The notes beneath the pieces were generated by a model that worked only from the letters and a program-made list of their open reading frames with translations, ran no database searches and was not told where the DNA came from. Positions 1 to 7,317 of a stretch of DNA of 7,317 nt are shown one piece after another. This DNA is from Methanobacteriota archaeon. Its GTDB lineage: Archaea; Thermoplasmatota; Poseidoniia; Poseidoniales; Poseidoniaceae. The position numbers were made by a program, and so were the translations under genes. The stretch spans positions 16,283 to 23,599 of the forward strand of contig PBMM01000018.1 in assembly GCA_002723635.1 (NCBI GenBank), given 5' to 3'. How positions within the stretch are numbered: position 1 is the stretch's first letter; the number at the start of each line of letters is the position of its first letter.

Positions 1-302
1 GCCATGCGTCGCTCGTTCTCGCCAAGACCTTCCAAGCCGCCTTCGGGAACTGGATGCTGCACAACAGGGATGCGCCCACCGTCGTGTTGAGCCAAAGCCA
101 GCATCGCGGTCATTTGCGCGCGAACGAGGGTGGACATGTGGACTTCATCGATCGGGAGGTGGGCGATTTGCTTCCCCCCTTCGACGGCCTCCTCGATGCC
201 GACGTTGGTGAGGGGGACGTCGACCCAGCCGGTGAAGCGGTTGGCCGCGTTCCACATCGACTGCCCGTGACGCATGAGGATGAGCAAGGCCATGGGACTC
301 AT
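1..302 (-). CDS. gpmA: 2,3-bisphosphoglycerate-dependent phosphoglycerate mutase, N-terminal part (cut by window edge)
   Basis: Interconverts 3- and 2-phosphoglycerate in the cytoplasm (glycolysis/gluconeogenesis). The fragment of about 100 residues shows the histidine-phosphatase signature RHGQSMWN, with the phospho-accepting His at residue 12. FTGWVDVPLT follows, typical of GpmA, then STLVRAQMTAMLAL, the equivalent of the TSxLxRAxxTA motif. Near the cut lies GENERRM, whose Glu matches the catalytic Glu of the E. coli LNERHYG motif. The family is usually 210-250 residues, so over half is missing to the left. Three in-frame ATGs exist (326, 302, 293). I chose 302 because GGTG lies six bases upstream and RHG then falls at residues 11-13, close to E. 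coli GpmA; 293 would also fit. The gene follows the membrane-protein stop by about 40 bases on the same strand, so the two may be co-transcribed. Another histidine-phosphatase subfamily is possible but less likely given the GWVDVPLT block. Confidence 0.88.
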   Translation of the reverse strand, partial: MSPMALLILMRHGQSMWNAANRFTGWVDVPLTNVGIEEAVEGGKQIAHLPIDEVHMSTLVRAQMTAMLALAQHDGGRIPVVQHPVPEGGLEGLGENERRM

Positions 303-342
303 GTGAACCACCGCGCGGTCGACCATGAGGCTTCCCACGACC

Positions 343-1152
343 TCAGCTGCCGAAGATGAGGGGCATCAAAGCGAGGATGGCGAGTGGGAACAGGCCCATG
401 ACCATGTCACGACCAAGGATGACGAAACTCGTCCAGACGTTCCTTCGAATGATGACCTCCACGCTGGCCTCGATGTGGGCGTCAAGCCGTTCTGAAAGGT
501 GGGCTGCGCCTCTTCGGGCCGCTTCTTCTGCCGCGCTCCAGGCCACGGCGGCAGCCAAGCCCTGCGGTGTGAACTTGCGGGAGAGCAGCGCGATTCCACC
601 GGCCTTCTTGGCGATGCTCCACACTTTTCCGCGTGTGCTCTGCTCTTCTTCTGGCTCTGCGTCCTTCTCACGTGCAAAGCGGCGAAGCCAGCGTCGAGCA
701 CCCAAGCCGACGTCGGCCACCTTTCGCAGGCGGTCCACGTCCTGTTTGATGACCGCCAGCATCATCCTCCGCGTGCGGCCAATGCGCATCAAGTCCAGCA
801 CCAACCAGACCAAGGTGAGGAACATCAGGACCGCCCCGCCGATCAGGCTGACCTCGTCCCACGTGCGCCAACCGATGGGGTCGGCCAATTGCCGGTACAG
901 AAGCACGATGGTGGGTGGAGCGAGAAGCGCCAACGTCTCGTTGAAAATCAGCAAACGGAGGCCTTTCACGGGCAAATCCCGAAGTTGTTTCAGGGCCCAT
1001 CCTGCATGTGGCGCGACCTTGGCGACCGCTTGACGCGCCGGACGTGCAAGAAGCAACAAACGGAACAGAAGCGGTAGCCAGATGATCACCAACACATAGG
1101 CGTCCCAAGGCCCCTCGGGAGGGATGGAAGGCGTGGTGATGGGGGTGGCCAC
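343..1152 (-). CDS. Hypothetical multi-pass membrane protein
   Basis: I do not recognise the family. The 269-residue protein has four hydrophobic segments, at about residues 19-37, 67-86, 101-121 and 242-267. Between the third and fourth is a long charged stretch (about 122-235). It is rich in Arg/Lys (RIGRTRRM, RRWLRRFAREK) with an acidic patch (DAEPEEEQ) and an alanine-rich amphipathic run (LAAAVAWSAAEEAARRGAA), and is probably cytoplasmic. There is no signal peptide, metal site or catalytic motif. The start is GTG at 1152: an in-frame TGA lies eight codons upstream, no ATG occurs in the first 100 residues, and GGTG lies four bases before it. The protein ends in a hydrophobic segment followed by a short tail (FGS). 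It is head-to-head with the cupin (76 bases between starts) and directly upstream of gpmA. Coding character is supported by the strong alternation of membrane and charged segments, which the overlapping antisense frames lack. Confidence 0.72.
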   Translation of the reverse strand: MATPITTPSIPPEGPWDAYVLVIIWLPLLFRLLLLARPARQAVAKVAPHAGWALKQLRDLPVKGLRLLIFNETLALLAPPTIVLLYRQLADPIGWRTWDEVSLIGGAVLMFLTLVWLVLDLMRIGRTRRMMLAVIKQDVDRLRKVADVGLGARRWLRRFAREKDAEPEEEQSTRGKVWSIAKKAGGIALLSRKFTPQGLAAAVAWSAAEEAARRGAAHLSERLDAHIEASVEVIIRRNVWTSFVILGRDMVMGLFPLAILALMPLIFGS

Positions 1153-1228
1153 ACCCCACCATCGACGGCCCGGTCATCAAGGACGCGGTAGGCGAAGGGC
1201 TGATGTCGGGGTTCTGCATGGGTTGGCC
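1153..1228. promoter_or_regulatory. Divergent intergenic gap; should hold promoters for two genes
   Basis: This 76-base gap lies between the minus-strand membrane-protein gene and the plus-strand cupin gene, so promoters for both should be here or just inside the genes. I see no AT-rich TATA box, no archaeal BRE-TATA pair, no bacterial -35/-10 pair and no clear inverted repeat; the whole gap is GC-rich. The assignment rests only on gene orientation. Confidence 0.25.
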
Positions 1229-1591
1229 ATGGTCTTCACCCACCCCATGGCCGATTGGCTTGGTCTCTCCATCGACCGGGACTGGCTGGAAGCCAACATC
1301 CGCTGGAGGGACTTCGGCACTGGCGTGCGCCTTGGCAAACTCAAGCGCGAGGACGCCACGTCGCTCGTGCTCTACGACGCCGACAGCGATGTCACCGTGG
1401 ACGCCTTCATGCCCCACAGCCACCCCGGGGGCGAGTTTTACCTCGTCCTTGAGGGCGAAGTGTGGGACGAGGATGGTACCTATCCTGCGGGTTCCATCGT
1501 ATGGATGAACCGTGAAACAACCCACACGCCCAAGACGCGCGGAAAAACGCTGATCCTCGTGCTGTGGCCCGAGGGCGTCAAGACGGCATGA
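1229..1591 (+). CDS. ChrR-like cupin domain protein
   Basis: A 120-residue single-domain cupin. It carries the metal-binding motif MPHSHPGGEFYLVLEGEVWD (His63, His65 and Glu69 from this start) and, about 30 residues on, the second cupin motif with YPAGSIVWMNRETTHTP (His99). The spacing and the F.PH.H.GGE.VLEG core match the ChrR cupin type found in anti-sigma factors and stand-alone cupins. These three His and one Glu normally hold Zn, Fe or Mn. It lacks the N-terminal zinc-binding anti-sigma domain of ChrR, so I infer a small cytoplasmic metal-binding or oxidoreductase-like protein, not a sigma regulator; the substrate cannot be deduced. The start is chosen at ATG 1229 because the open frame further upstream (to 1124) runs antisense into the membrane-protein gene and reads as low-complexity Arg/Gly/His; ATG 1247 is an alternative. 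Neither has a clear Shine-Dalgarno, so leaderless translation is possible. Its 3' end overlaps the convergent DUF3817 gene by 14 bases. Confidence 0.82.
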   Translation: MVFTHPMADWLGLSIDRDWLEANIRWRDFGTGVRLGKLKREDATSLVLYDADSDVTVDAFMPHSHPGGEFYLVLEGEVWDEDGTYPAGSIVWMNRETTHTPKTRGKTLILVLWPEGVKTA

Positions 1592-1880
1592 CGTCTGTTT
1601 CGAGGGCGAAAAGGCCCTGCTCAAGGCGCCGGTCAAACCACCACGCGCCACCGGGAACCGAGGCCGCGATGAAACCCGCCGGAACGCAGCGCCAGTCCCA
1701 CCATCGCCCCACACCAAGCATCAACGCGAACACGTAGAGCATGAACAGGACGCCGTGGATGGGGCCAAGGACCTCGACCATGTGCGGCGCGTCCATGAGG
1801 TACTTCACCGGGGTTGCGATGCACATCAGCAAAATGGCAGACAGGCCTTCCACCCATCCGAGCCAGATGACCCAGCGCAT
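1578..1880 (-). CDS. DUF3817 family small membrane protein
   Basis: A 100-residue integral membrane protein of DUF3817 type. The family hallmarks are visible in order: WVEGLSAILLM in the first helix (EG at residues 11-12), TPVKYLMD (residues 23-30), and VLGPIHGVLFMLYVF with the conserved GPIHG (39-43). The last helix is followed by SVPGGAWWFDRRL, matching the usual P-G-x-F/W-x-x-D-R-x-L ending. Three membrane segments are expected (about 3-22, 41-57 and 67-82). The biochemical role of the family is unknown. The frame stays open upstream to TTG 1955 and GTG 1946, but those starts fall inside the DoxX gene and add a polar stretch atypical of the family, so ATG 1880 is preferred, 37 bases after the DoxX stop. 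No strong Shine-Dalgarno is seen for it. It appears to be the last gene of the ABC operon, and its stop lies inside the opposing cupin gene. Confidence 0.8.
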   Translation of the reverse strand: MRWVIWLGWVEGLSAILLMCIATPVKYLMDAPHMVEVLGPIHGVLFMLYVFALMLGVGRWWDWRCVPAGFIAASVPGGAWWFDRRLEQGLFALETDVMPS

Positions 1881-1917
1881 GCAGTGAGCACAAGCAGCCC
1901 CTTGATGAGGGCTGTCG

Positions 1918-2319
1918 TCAGCCGTTTGGTTCCGTTCTGAGTTCACCGGCAACAAAGAGGGACGCTGCGATGGCGGCCAATTGAATCAACAAGCGGACCA
2001 CATGCCAGAAATTGGCGTAGGTCTTCCCGTCCAAAGGAACGTTCTCAACCCACATGTACAGGTTCGCCCAGTACAACACGACAAGCAGCACGGCGCATGC
2101 AAATCCGCCGTACGCTCGGGTAGCTGGAATGATCAGCGCAAGACCGACCGCCACTTCCGCAACGCCACTCGCCAAGACCCAAAACCGAGGTGCTCCCAAC
2201 ACGTTCGGGACAATAGGCTCGAACCAGACCGGATCGACGAAGTGCTGGACGCCAATCCAGAGGAAGGCTCCACCAAGCGCCAAAGCCACAAGGGTACGGC
2301 CGAGGACGAGCACCTCCAT
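1918..2319 (-). CDS. DoxX-like family membrane protein
   Basis: A 133-residue four-helix membrane protein. Segments lie at about residues 6-24, 46-66, 71-91 and 107-126. Family features are GVQHFVDPVWFEPIVPNVLG after helix 1, the SGVAEVAVGLALIIPATRAYG block spanning the helix 2-3 turn, and YWANLYMWVEN after helix 3. This G.xHF..P..F..IVP pattern marks the DoxX/DoxX-like group; some members take part in quinone-linked oxidation, but most, including this one, have no proven activity. The start could be ATG 2319 or GTG 2325. ATG is preferred because GAGG stands seven bases before it. The GTG would give a 4-base GTGA overlap with the ATPase stop (2322-2324). Either way the gene is packed directly behind the ATPase and is probably translationally coupled, so it may supply a membrane partner to the ABC machine or just share its promoter. 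DUF3817 follows. Confidence 0.83.
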   Translation of the reverse strand: MEVLVLGRTLVALALGGAFLWIGVQHFVDPVWFEPIVPNVLGAPRFWVLASGVAEVAVGLALIIPATRAYGGFACAVLLVVLYWANLYMWVENVPLDGKTYANFWHVVRLLIQLAAIAASLFVAGELRTEPNG

Positions 2320-2321
2320 GT

Positions 2322-3317
<996 letters not shown>

Positions 3318-3319
3318 CT

Positions 3320-6300
3320 TCACTCCCCCTTCAGGACGCTGGCAAGGTCTGCGGCCAGCGTACGCCGCGTGGTGATCAGCAGGGCCAAGACGACCGCGCC
3401 AAAGACAGAAGCGGACACCAAGGCCAAGGAAGTCCATGGATAGACCAAATTCCGAGTGATGGTAAGCGTGTTCCCATCGCTTTGGAAAATTTGGAAAATG
3501 AATCCAAACACCTCGAAGAACCCGTTGAAGGACAGCGCTAAACCAACGCCAAGTGCGACACCGAGAACCATCGACATCAGCACGATGGAGAGGATTTCAA
3601 ACAGCACCAAGCGGATGATTTGTCCTGGCGCCGCACCGATTGCTTGGAGGATGGCGAGTTCCTTCTGGCGTTGCGTCAAGACCAACGAAAGGAACACGAA
3701 GGACGAGGCCACGGCCGCGAGACTCGCAACCACGAACTGCAACGACAGCAGGCCTTGTGTTCCGAAAATCAGTCCACCGTTTCGTTCCACGGCTTCGTGG
3801 GCCGTTTCCCAATCCGAAGCACTTCCTACGCGTGAATCGGCTTCGATGCTGGCACGCAGGCCGGTCAGGTCGTCATCGACCACGTCGGGCAAGGCGAAGG
3901 TCCAGGTGGTCGCCGTATGGTTGTCGGCGGCCTCGTTGCCGATGAAGCCACGCCAACTGCCCTCTCCGATGATGATCGAGGACGACAAGGTGGCTGACGG
4001 TACGCCGGGGATGAACTCGTGCGTACCGACGTAGCGCAAGTCGAGGTCATACGGCGTGACGGTAATGTTCACCGCTCCAGGCGTGATGAAAAAGGGCGCC
4101 AAGGCAGGCGGTGGCATCTGGCTCAACCCAGCAGCACAACCTGTCTCGTCGGCAGGAATTCCGTTCGGGCACGTCGCGCCATTCAGGTCTGCCGTGGTGT
4201 TGAGGTCCATGCCGGTCAGATCAAGGCCAAAGAGGCCGGTCAGGTCAGCATTCGAGAGGTTGGCACCGGTAAATCCGGGTGCAGATTGACCGAAGAAAAG
4301 GACAGGCGCCCACACGGCCCCGGTCAAATCGGCTCCAGTCAAATCCGCCCCAGAGAGGTCGGTTCCCACCATGAGCGCACCCGAAAGGTTCGCACCCGAC
4401 AGGTCCGCGCTGGAAAGATTCGCGCCGGAGAGATCTGTTAGGCTGAAATCGCGCTCAGCGAGGTCGCTTCCTGCCAAATCCACGCCTGAAAGGTCCAACG
4501 CAAGGATCTCTCTGTAGACGGCAAGCAAGTCCTGAGGGTCCGGCTGTTCAGCGTCGCTGTCGTTGTTCAGGGTGACATCCACCTTTTCCCAGGTGAACCG
4601 CCGAATTTCCGAACGGTCGTCACCGGCTCCGAGAAGGTCGTCGCCACGGTCCGAACGTCCGTCACGTCCGCTGCCCCACAGGTCCAGCGAGAAAGCGGCG
4701 TCCTCGCCAACGGAAAAGGTCCCGTTGGCCAACATGCCCAGGCCGGTGCCCACGTCGTCGCCCGGCAGGGATTGCTCGCTCCATCGGAGCACGTCATCCG
4801 AACCGTTCATGACCACCCAGGTCTGATATGCATCGCCTTCACTTGTGCGTAGGAAGAGACTTGGCGTCGTCGTTGCCGAGACCTCAAGATCTTGACCGCC
4901 AATGTCGCGAAGCACCTCGAGGGCGGTGCTCATGTTGACCGGCGATTCGAAACTGACCTGCAGGTCACCCCCGACCTGTGCGTCTGCTGTGCGCTCGTCG
5001 ACGAGGGTGCCCGTGTAACCTTGCACCGCGGCAAGGGTGACAATGGACAGCGTCAGGAGCATGATGACCGCAAGACGGTTCACGGATTCGGAGGAACCCG
5101 AACCCTTCAGCCCGCGGCGCACGTCCTTGAGCAACGGGGTTCGACCAAGCAAGAGCTGCATGAGTTGTGGTCCGAGGGCTCCGAGCCGTCCGAGCAAAAG
5201 GGCCCCGCCAATCCACAGTAGGAAGGGGCCGAAAATGCCCAGCAACCCTTCGAGGAAGAAGTTCGAATAGAGGCCGTCTCCGCTGGTCTGGAGTTCCAAC
5301 CACGTGTCGAGGGTCCCAATGCCACCGACGCCAAAGCACAAGGCGTGAAGCCACGTTTTGGGCTTCGCCGCTTCGCTGGTTCGGCGGACTCCTTCCTCGA
5401 TTTCCAATTCAAGGAAGCGGCGAGAACGGCTTCGTCCAAACAGGAGCGCCAAACCAATCGTGGCCAAAGCGGTGATGAGCGTCGAAGCAAAACCAAGCAC
5501 GGGATTGACGTTTACGCCGGACGGCTCGAAGGCCATGAATCCGACCGCAGACAAGACTCCGGGCACAGCGGCTAAGGCCAACACATAGCCCGCCAACCAC
5601 GCCACGAGTGACATAACGCCGAGTTCGATCAGGACCATCCGTTGGAGCCGATCAGCATCGGCACCGATGACCCGATGAATCGAAATTTCGCGCCGCCGTT
5701 GCTCCAAGGAAAGCACGAGACCGTACACCAGCACGGACAGGGACAGGATGACGATGGGGACCATGATGATGTAATCGAAGGTCTGGATGAGGCCCAGGAA
5801 GATGTTCAGGAAGCTGATGGTCCCTCCAATGATGTCGATGTACACCAAGGAAATGCCTGCATCCGTGTAATTTCCTTGTCCGACGCGGCGTTGCACGTCG
5901 TCAAGCCATTCGGCCGCGTCCGCGGTGGACGAGGTGGGCAACGCTGCACGATCGATGGCCACCGCGAGATAGACGTGATCGTTGTCCATCAGCGTCTTCT
6001 GCTGTGCCTCGTCGAGAACGTCAAGGTGCACGACAAGGGCATTGGCGGGGGTGGTGGGGTTCGCCAATGGGGCTTCCTCGTAGACGCCGGCCACCGTGAG
6101 GTTGCTGACGGTCACCAACATGCGGCAGTAGACCATGCCGTTCTCGCTGGCCTTGATGTCCCCGCCTTCACAGTCCGATTCGGAAATCCCTCCTTCCACG
6201 GCAAGGTTCCGGTCCACGACCATGGCGAACGTCAGCGATTCGAGCACGTCACCCACTTCCGCCCTAGCGTCAGAAGCAACGCTGGCGGGCAGCATCACGC

Positions 6301-6946
6301 TGCGTTGTTGAACGGCCGTGGTGGCGTTGGGCCATTCGCCCAAACCGGTGATCACGGTGTCTTTGATGCGATCGGCAAAGACACCGTCAAAGCCACTGTC
6401 GTCGATGAAACGTACGGCGCGGACCGTTGAACTTGGTGGACCAGCATCGGCCAATTCTGGATAATCGAACACGTCTGAGGTCCAATTGAGGTTCGTATCA
6501 TCAACCACGCTGGTGATCTCCAGAGGCTGGGCATAGGCGAATTCCTCAGAAAAGAACGAGGTGGTGTGCAAACCTTGCCGCCCAAGGACCACCATGCAGT
6601 CCTCAAATTCGATGAAACCGTCGAGTAATTCGGTGCAGACGGACTGCAACTCGGCTGTGTCGTTCGTCCAACCGGATGCGCCCTCGGCGGGCGCACGACG
6701 GAATTCCACCTTGGCATCGTAGACCTCGCTTTCGAGTGATTCTTGGAAGAAAATTTGCGACAGCCCAACGCCGTAGGAGAGCACGGTGGTGATGACCAAA
6801 CTGGCGAGGAACACGCCCGCCACGACCGCGAGCCCACGCTCGCGACCGCGCCATGCTGATTGGGTGGCCAAGCGAAGGGCGTTTGGGGCGTCCTGCAAAG
6901 AGGACAAACGCGCCCTCATGCGGGCCATGCGTCCTTCTTCGCTCAT
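3320..6946 (-). CDS. Large fused double-FtsX ABC permease with extracytoplasmic pentapeptide-repeat domain
   Basis: A 1208-residue membrane protein of the MacB/LolCE (type VII ABC) superfamily. From the N-terminus: cytoplasmic tail; helix 1 (about 38-60); extracytoplasmic domain 1 (61-365); FtsX module 1 with helices at about 391-413, 437-462 and 484-504 and the coupling motif RRREISIHRVIGADADRLQR; a cytoplasmic linker; helices at about 562-590 and 622-645; extracytoplasmic domain 2 (646-1060), which includes a pentapeptide-repeat block at 816-925; and FtsX module 2 with helices at about 1067-1091, 1112-1140 and 1170-1195 and the motif QRQKELAILQAIGAAPGQII. MacB, LolC and LolE each carry one module per chain, so this chain probably equals a whole permease dimer. 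Cysteines are paired outside the membrane (104/117, 259/274, 926/937), and about 15 N-x-S/T sequons all fall in the predicted outer domains. The start is ATG 6946, with GGTGA six bases upstream and a 4-base ATGA overlap with the preceding ATPase. Such proteins transmit ATP-driven motion to the outer face; the substrate is unknown. Confidence 0.93.
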   Translation of the reverse strand: MSEEGRMARMRARLSSLQDAPNALRLATQSAWRGRERGLAVVAGVFLASLVITTVLSYGVGLSQIFFQESLESEVYDAKVEFRRAPAEGASGWTNDTAELQSVCTELLDGFIEFEDCMVVLGRQGLHTTSFFSEEFAYAQPLEITSVVDDTNLNWTSDVFDYPELADAGPPSSTVRAVRFIDDSGFDGVFADRIKDTVITGLGEWPNATTAVQQRSVMLPASVASDARAEVGDVLESLTFAMVVDRNLAVEGGISESDCEGGDIKASENGMVYCRMLVTVSNLTVAGVYEEAPLANPTTPANALVVHLDVLDEAQQKTLMDNDHVYLAVAIDRAALPTSSTADAAEWLDDVQRRVGQGNYTDAGISLVYIDIIGGTISFLNIFLGLIQTFDYIIMVPIVILSLSVLVYGLVLSLEQRRREISIHRVIGADADRLQRMVLIELGVMSLVAWLAGYVLALAAVPGVLSAVGFMAFEPSGVNVNPVLGFASTLITALATIGLALLFGRSRSRRFLELEIEEGVRRTSEAAKPKTWLHALCFGVGGIGTLDTWLELQTSGDGLYSNFFLEGLLGIFGPFLLWIGGALLLGRLGALGPQLMQLLLGRTPLLKDVRRGLKGSGSSESVNRLAVIMLLTLSIVTLAAVQGYTGTLVDERTADAQVGGDLQVSFESPVNMSTALEVLRDIGGQDLEVSATTTPSLFLRTSEGDAYQTWVVMNGSDDVLRWSEQSLPGDDVGTGLGMLANGTFSVGEDAAFSLDLWGSGRDGRSDRGDDLLGAGDDRSEIRRFTWEKVDVTLNNDSDAEQPDPQDLLAVYREILALDLSGVDLAGSDLAERDFSLTDLSGANLSSADLSGANLSGALMVGTDLSGADLTGADLTGAVWAPVLFFGQSAPGFTGANLSNADLTGLFGLDLTGMDLNTTADLNGATCPNGIPADETGCAAGLSQMPPPALAPFFITPGAVNITVTPYDLDLRYVGTHEFIPGVPSATLSSSIIIGEGSWRGFIGNEAADNHTATTWTFALPDVVDDDLTGLRASIEADSRVGSASDWETAHEAVERNGGLIFGTQGLLSLQFVVASLAAVASSFVFLSLVLTQRQKELAILQAIGAAPGQIIRLVLFEILSIVLMSMVLGVALGVGLALSFNGFFEVFGFIFQIFQSDGNTLTITRNLVYPWTSLALVSASVFGAVVLALLITTRRTLAADLASVLKGE
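4172..4501 (-). repeat. Pentapeptide-repeat coding block inside the permease
   Basis: Residues 816-880 of the permease form 13 consecutive pentads of the A(D/N)LSG type. Examples are GVDLA, GSDLA, LTDLS, GANLS, SADLS, GTDLS and GADLT, with Leu or Phe at the central inward position. A 13-residue interruption (PVLFFGQSAPGFT) follows, then a second, less regular block (894-925: GANLS, NADLT, GLDLT, GMDLN). The block is closed by ATCPNGIPADETGC, a two-cysteine loop. Such repeats fold as a right-handed quadrilateral beta helix with four pentads per turn, so this is about four turns. At DNA level the 15-base period is degenerate, so this is an old protein repeat, not a recent tandem duplication. 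Confidence 0.9.
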
Positions 6947-7200
6947 TCTTCCTCACCTTCTTCGTCAAGTCCCCAAGCGCTCCGAATGTCGGAAGCCACC
7001 GTCTGACCGTCGCGCAAGAGAAGCATGCGGTCGGCCTTGGAAGCCAAGTCTGGATCGTGGGTGACCATCAGGATGGACATCGACTTCGATTCGTCCGCGC
7101 ACAAGGACTTGAACAAGGCGAGAACCTCTGCTGCGCTTGCAATGTCGAGGTTCCCTGTCGGCTCGTCCGCGAGGAGGATGGACGGGGAGCCCGTAACGAG
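6943..7200 (-). CDS. ABC transporter ATPase, C-terminal fragment (5' part missing)
   Basis: Eighty-five residues of a second LolD/MacB-type ATPase. Reading starts within what should be the helix after the signature motif (LVTGSPS). It continues through Walker B ILLADEPTGNLD (fragment residues 8-19, catalytic Glu13) and the H-loop LMVTHDPDLA (His48) to RMLLLRDGQTV and an acidic tail (DEEGEEE). No Walker A, Q-loop or LSGGEQ is present: upstream of 7200 the same frame reads non-ABC sequence and meets a TGA at 7294-7296. The other two minus frames are also closed and contain no signature motif, so a simple frameshift does not rescue it. The stop overlaps the permease start (ATGA), as expected of an operon partner. 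The C-terminus has no zinc ribbon, unlike the ATPase at 2322-3317, so the two are distinct paralogues. The gene is either truly truncated by a rearrangement at about 7200 or, more likely, interrupted by an assembly or amplification chimera. Confidence 0.85.
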   Translation of the reverse strand, partial: LVTGSPSILLADEPTGNLDIASAAEVLALFKSLCADESKSMSILMVTHDPDLASKADRMLLLRDGQTVASDIRSAWGLDEEGEEE

Positions 7201-7317
7201 GCAATCAAGGCTTCTTGGGCCGCAAAAGCGCCTAGCTTCTACGACATGGCTCCTGTGCCCTGGAACGCGAAGTTCTACGGTCGGCAGATCGTTTCAGACC
7301 GCAAGCCCCGCCGTTCT
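7201..7317 (+). CDS. Unidentified open reading frame fragment at the window end
   Basis: The 39 codons from 7201 to the end stay open on the plus strand and read as plausible protein (AIKASWAAKAPSFYDMAPVP, then WNAKFYGRQIVSDRKPRR), while all three minus frames have stops here. I do not recognise the protein. No start is visible within the segment; the frame also stays open leftwards into the ATPase region, where it is antisense. The abrupt switch from minus-strand ATPase coding to a plus-strand frame suggests that sequence from another locus has been joined here. It is too short to judge base composition or origin. Confidence 0.35.

Noticed and set aside
356..1033. Long plus-strand open frame of 225 codons opposite the membrane-protein gene
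   Set aside because: Its translation is Arg/Ser/Thr-rich with no domain or membrane pattern, whereas the minus strand gives clear hydrophobic helices. It is an antisense shadow in GC-rich DNA.
1124..1228. N-terminal extension of the cupin to ATG 1124
   Set aside because: The extra 35 residues are a His/Arg/Gly-rich run overlapping the start of the divergent gene, and the cupin fold does not need them.
668..1717. Minus-strand open frame of 349 codons crossing the cupin gene
   Set aside because: It runs antisense to the well-supported cupin motifs and out of frame with both the membrane protein and DUF3817. The composition is rich in His, Arg, Gly and Pro with no recognisable family.
1881..1917. 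Possible promoter or terminator between the DoxX and DUF3817 genes
   Set aside because: The 37 bases are GC-rich, with no TATA-like box, stem-loop or T-run. A simple operon gap is sufficient.
3318..3437. Forty-residue N-terminal extension of the zinc-ribbon ATPase
   Set aside because: It lies wholly within the permease 3' end in another frame and resembles no ABC N-terminus. ATG 3317 has a good ribosome binding site.
5642..6430. Plus-strand open frame of 262 codons inside the permease
   Set aside because: It is antisense to the first FtsX module and outer domain, and is rich in His, Val and Asp as expected from the reverse complement. There is no start context or domain.
7288..7317. GTTTCAGACC string resembling the start of some CRISPR repeats
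   Set aside because: It occurs once, with no second copy or spacer pattern, and lies within an open reading frame.

Overview
The window is gene-dense and visibly GC-rich. Genes abut or overlap by a few bases and there are no rRNA, tRNA, IS or CRISPR features. It looks archaeal, most likely a planktonic Thermoplasmatota such as Marine Group II (Poseidoniia). The reasons are the large FtsX-type permease with acidic extracytoplasmic domains rich in N-glycosylation sequons, the zinc ribbon appended to an ATPase, the small DoxX/DUF3817 membrane proteins and the absence of bacterial-style promoters. This placement is an inference from style; no marker gene proves it.

Layout, left to right. (1) 1-302, minus: N-terminal two-fifths of a GpmA-type phosphoglycerate mutase cut by the window edge. 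(2) 343-1152, minus: an unrecognised four-segment membrane protein just upstream of gpmA. (3) 1229-1591, plus: a ChrR-like cupin, the only clear plus-strand gene. (4) 1578-6946, minus: a probable operon read right to left. It contains a 1208-residue permease (3320-6946), an ABC ATPase with a C-terminal zinc ribbon (2322-3317), a DoxX-like protein (1918-2319) and a DUF3817 protein (1578-1880). (5) 6943-7200, minus: the C-terminal 85 residues of a second ABC ATPase that overlaps the permease start by 4 bases. (6) 7201-7317: no ATPase sequence continues here. All three minus frames are closed, while one plus frame is open, which suggests a rearrangement or an assembly chimera at about 7200.

The core system is a MacB/LolCDE-like (type VII ABC) machine. 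Its single permease chain carries two FtsX modules, and the genes of two different ATPases flank it. Its second extracytoplasmic domain contains a pentapeptide-repeat solenoid of about 13 plus 4 pentads, closed by a two-cysteine loop. Such machines do not usually move substrate through the membrane; they couple cytoplasmic ATP hydrolysis to work on the outer face (lipoprotein extraction, efflux with partners, or control of cell-wall enzymes). The substrate here is unknown. The DoxX and DUF3817 genes downstream, spaced +2 and about +37 bases, are probably co-transcribed with it.
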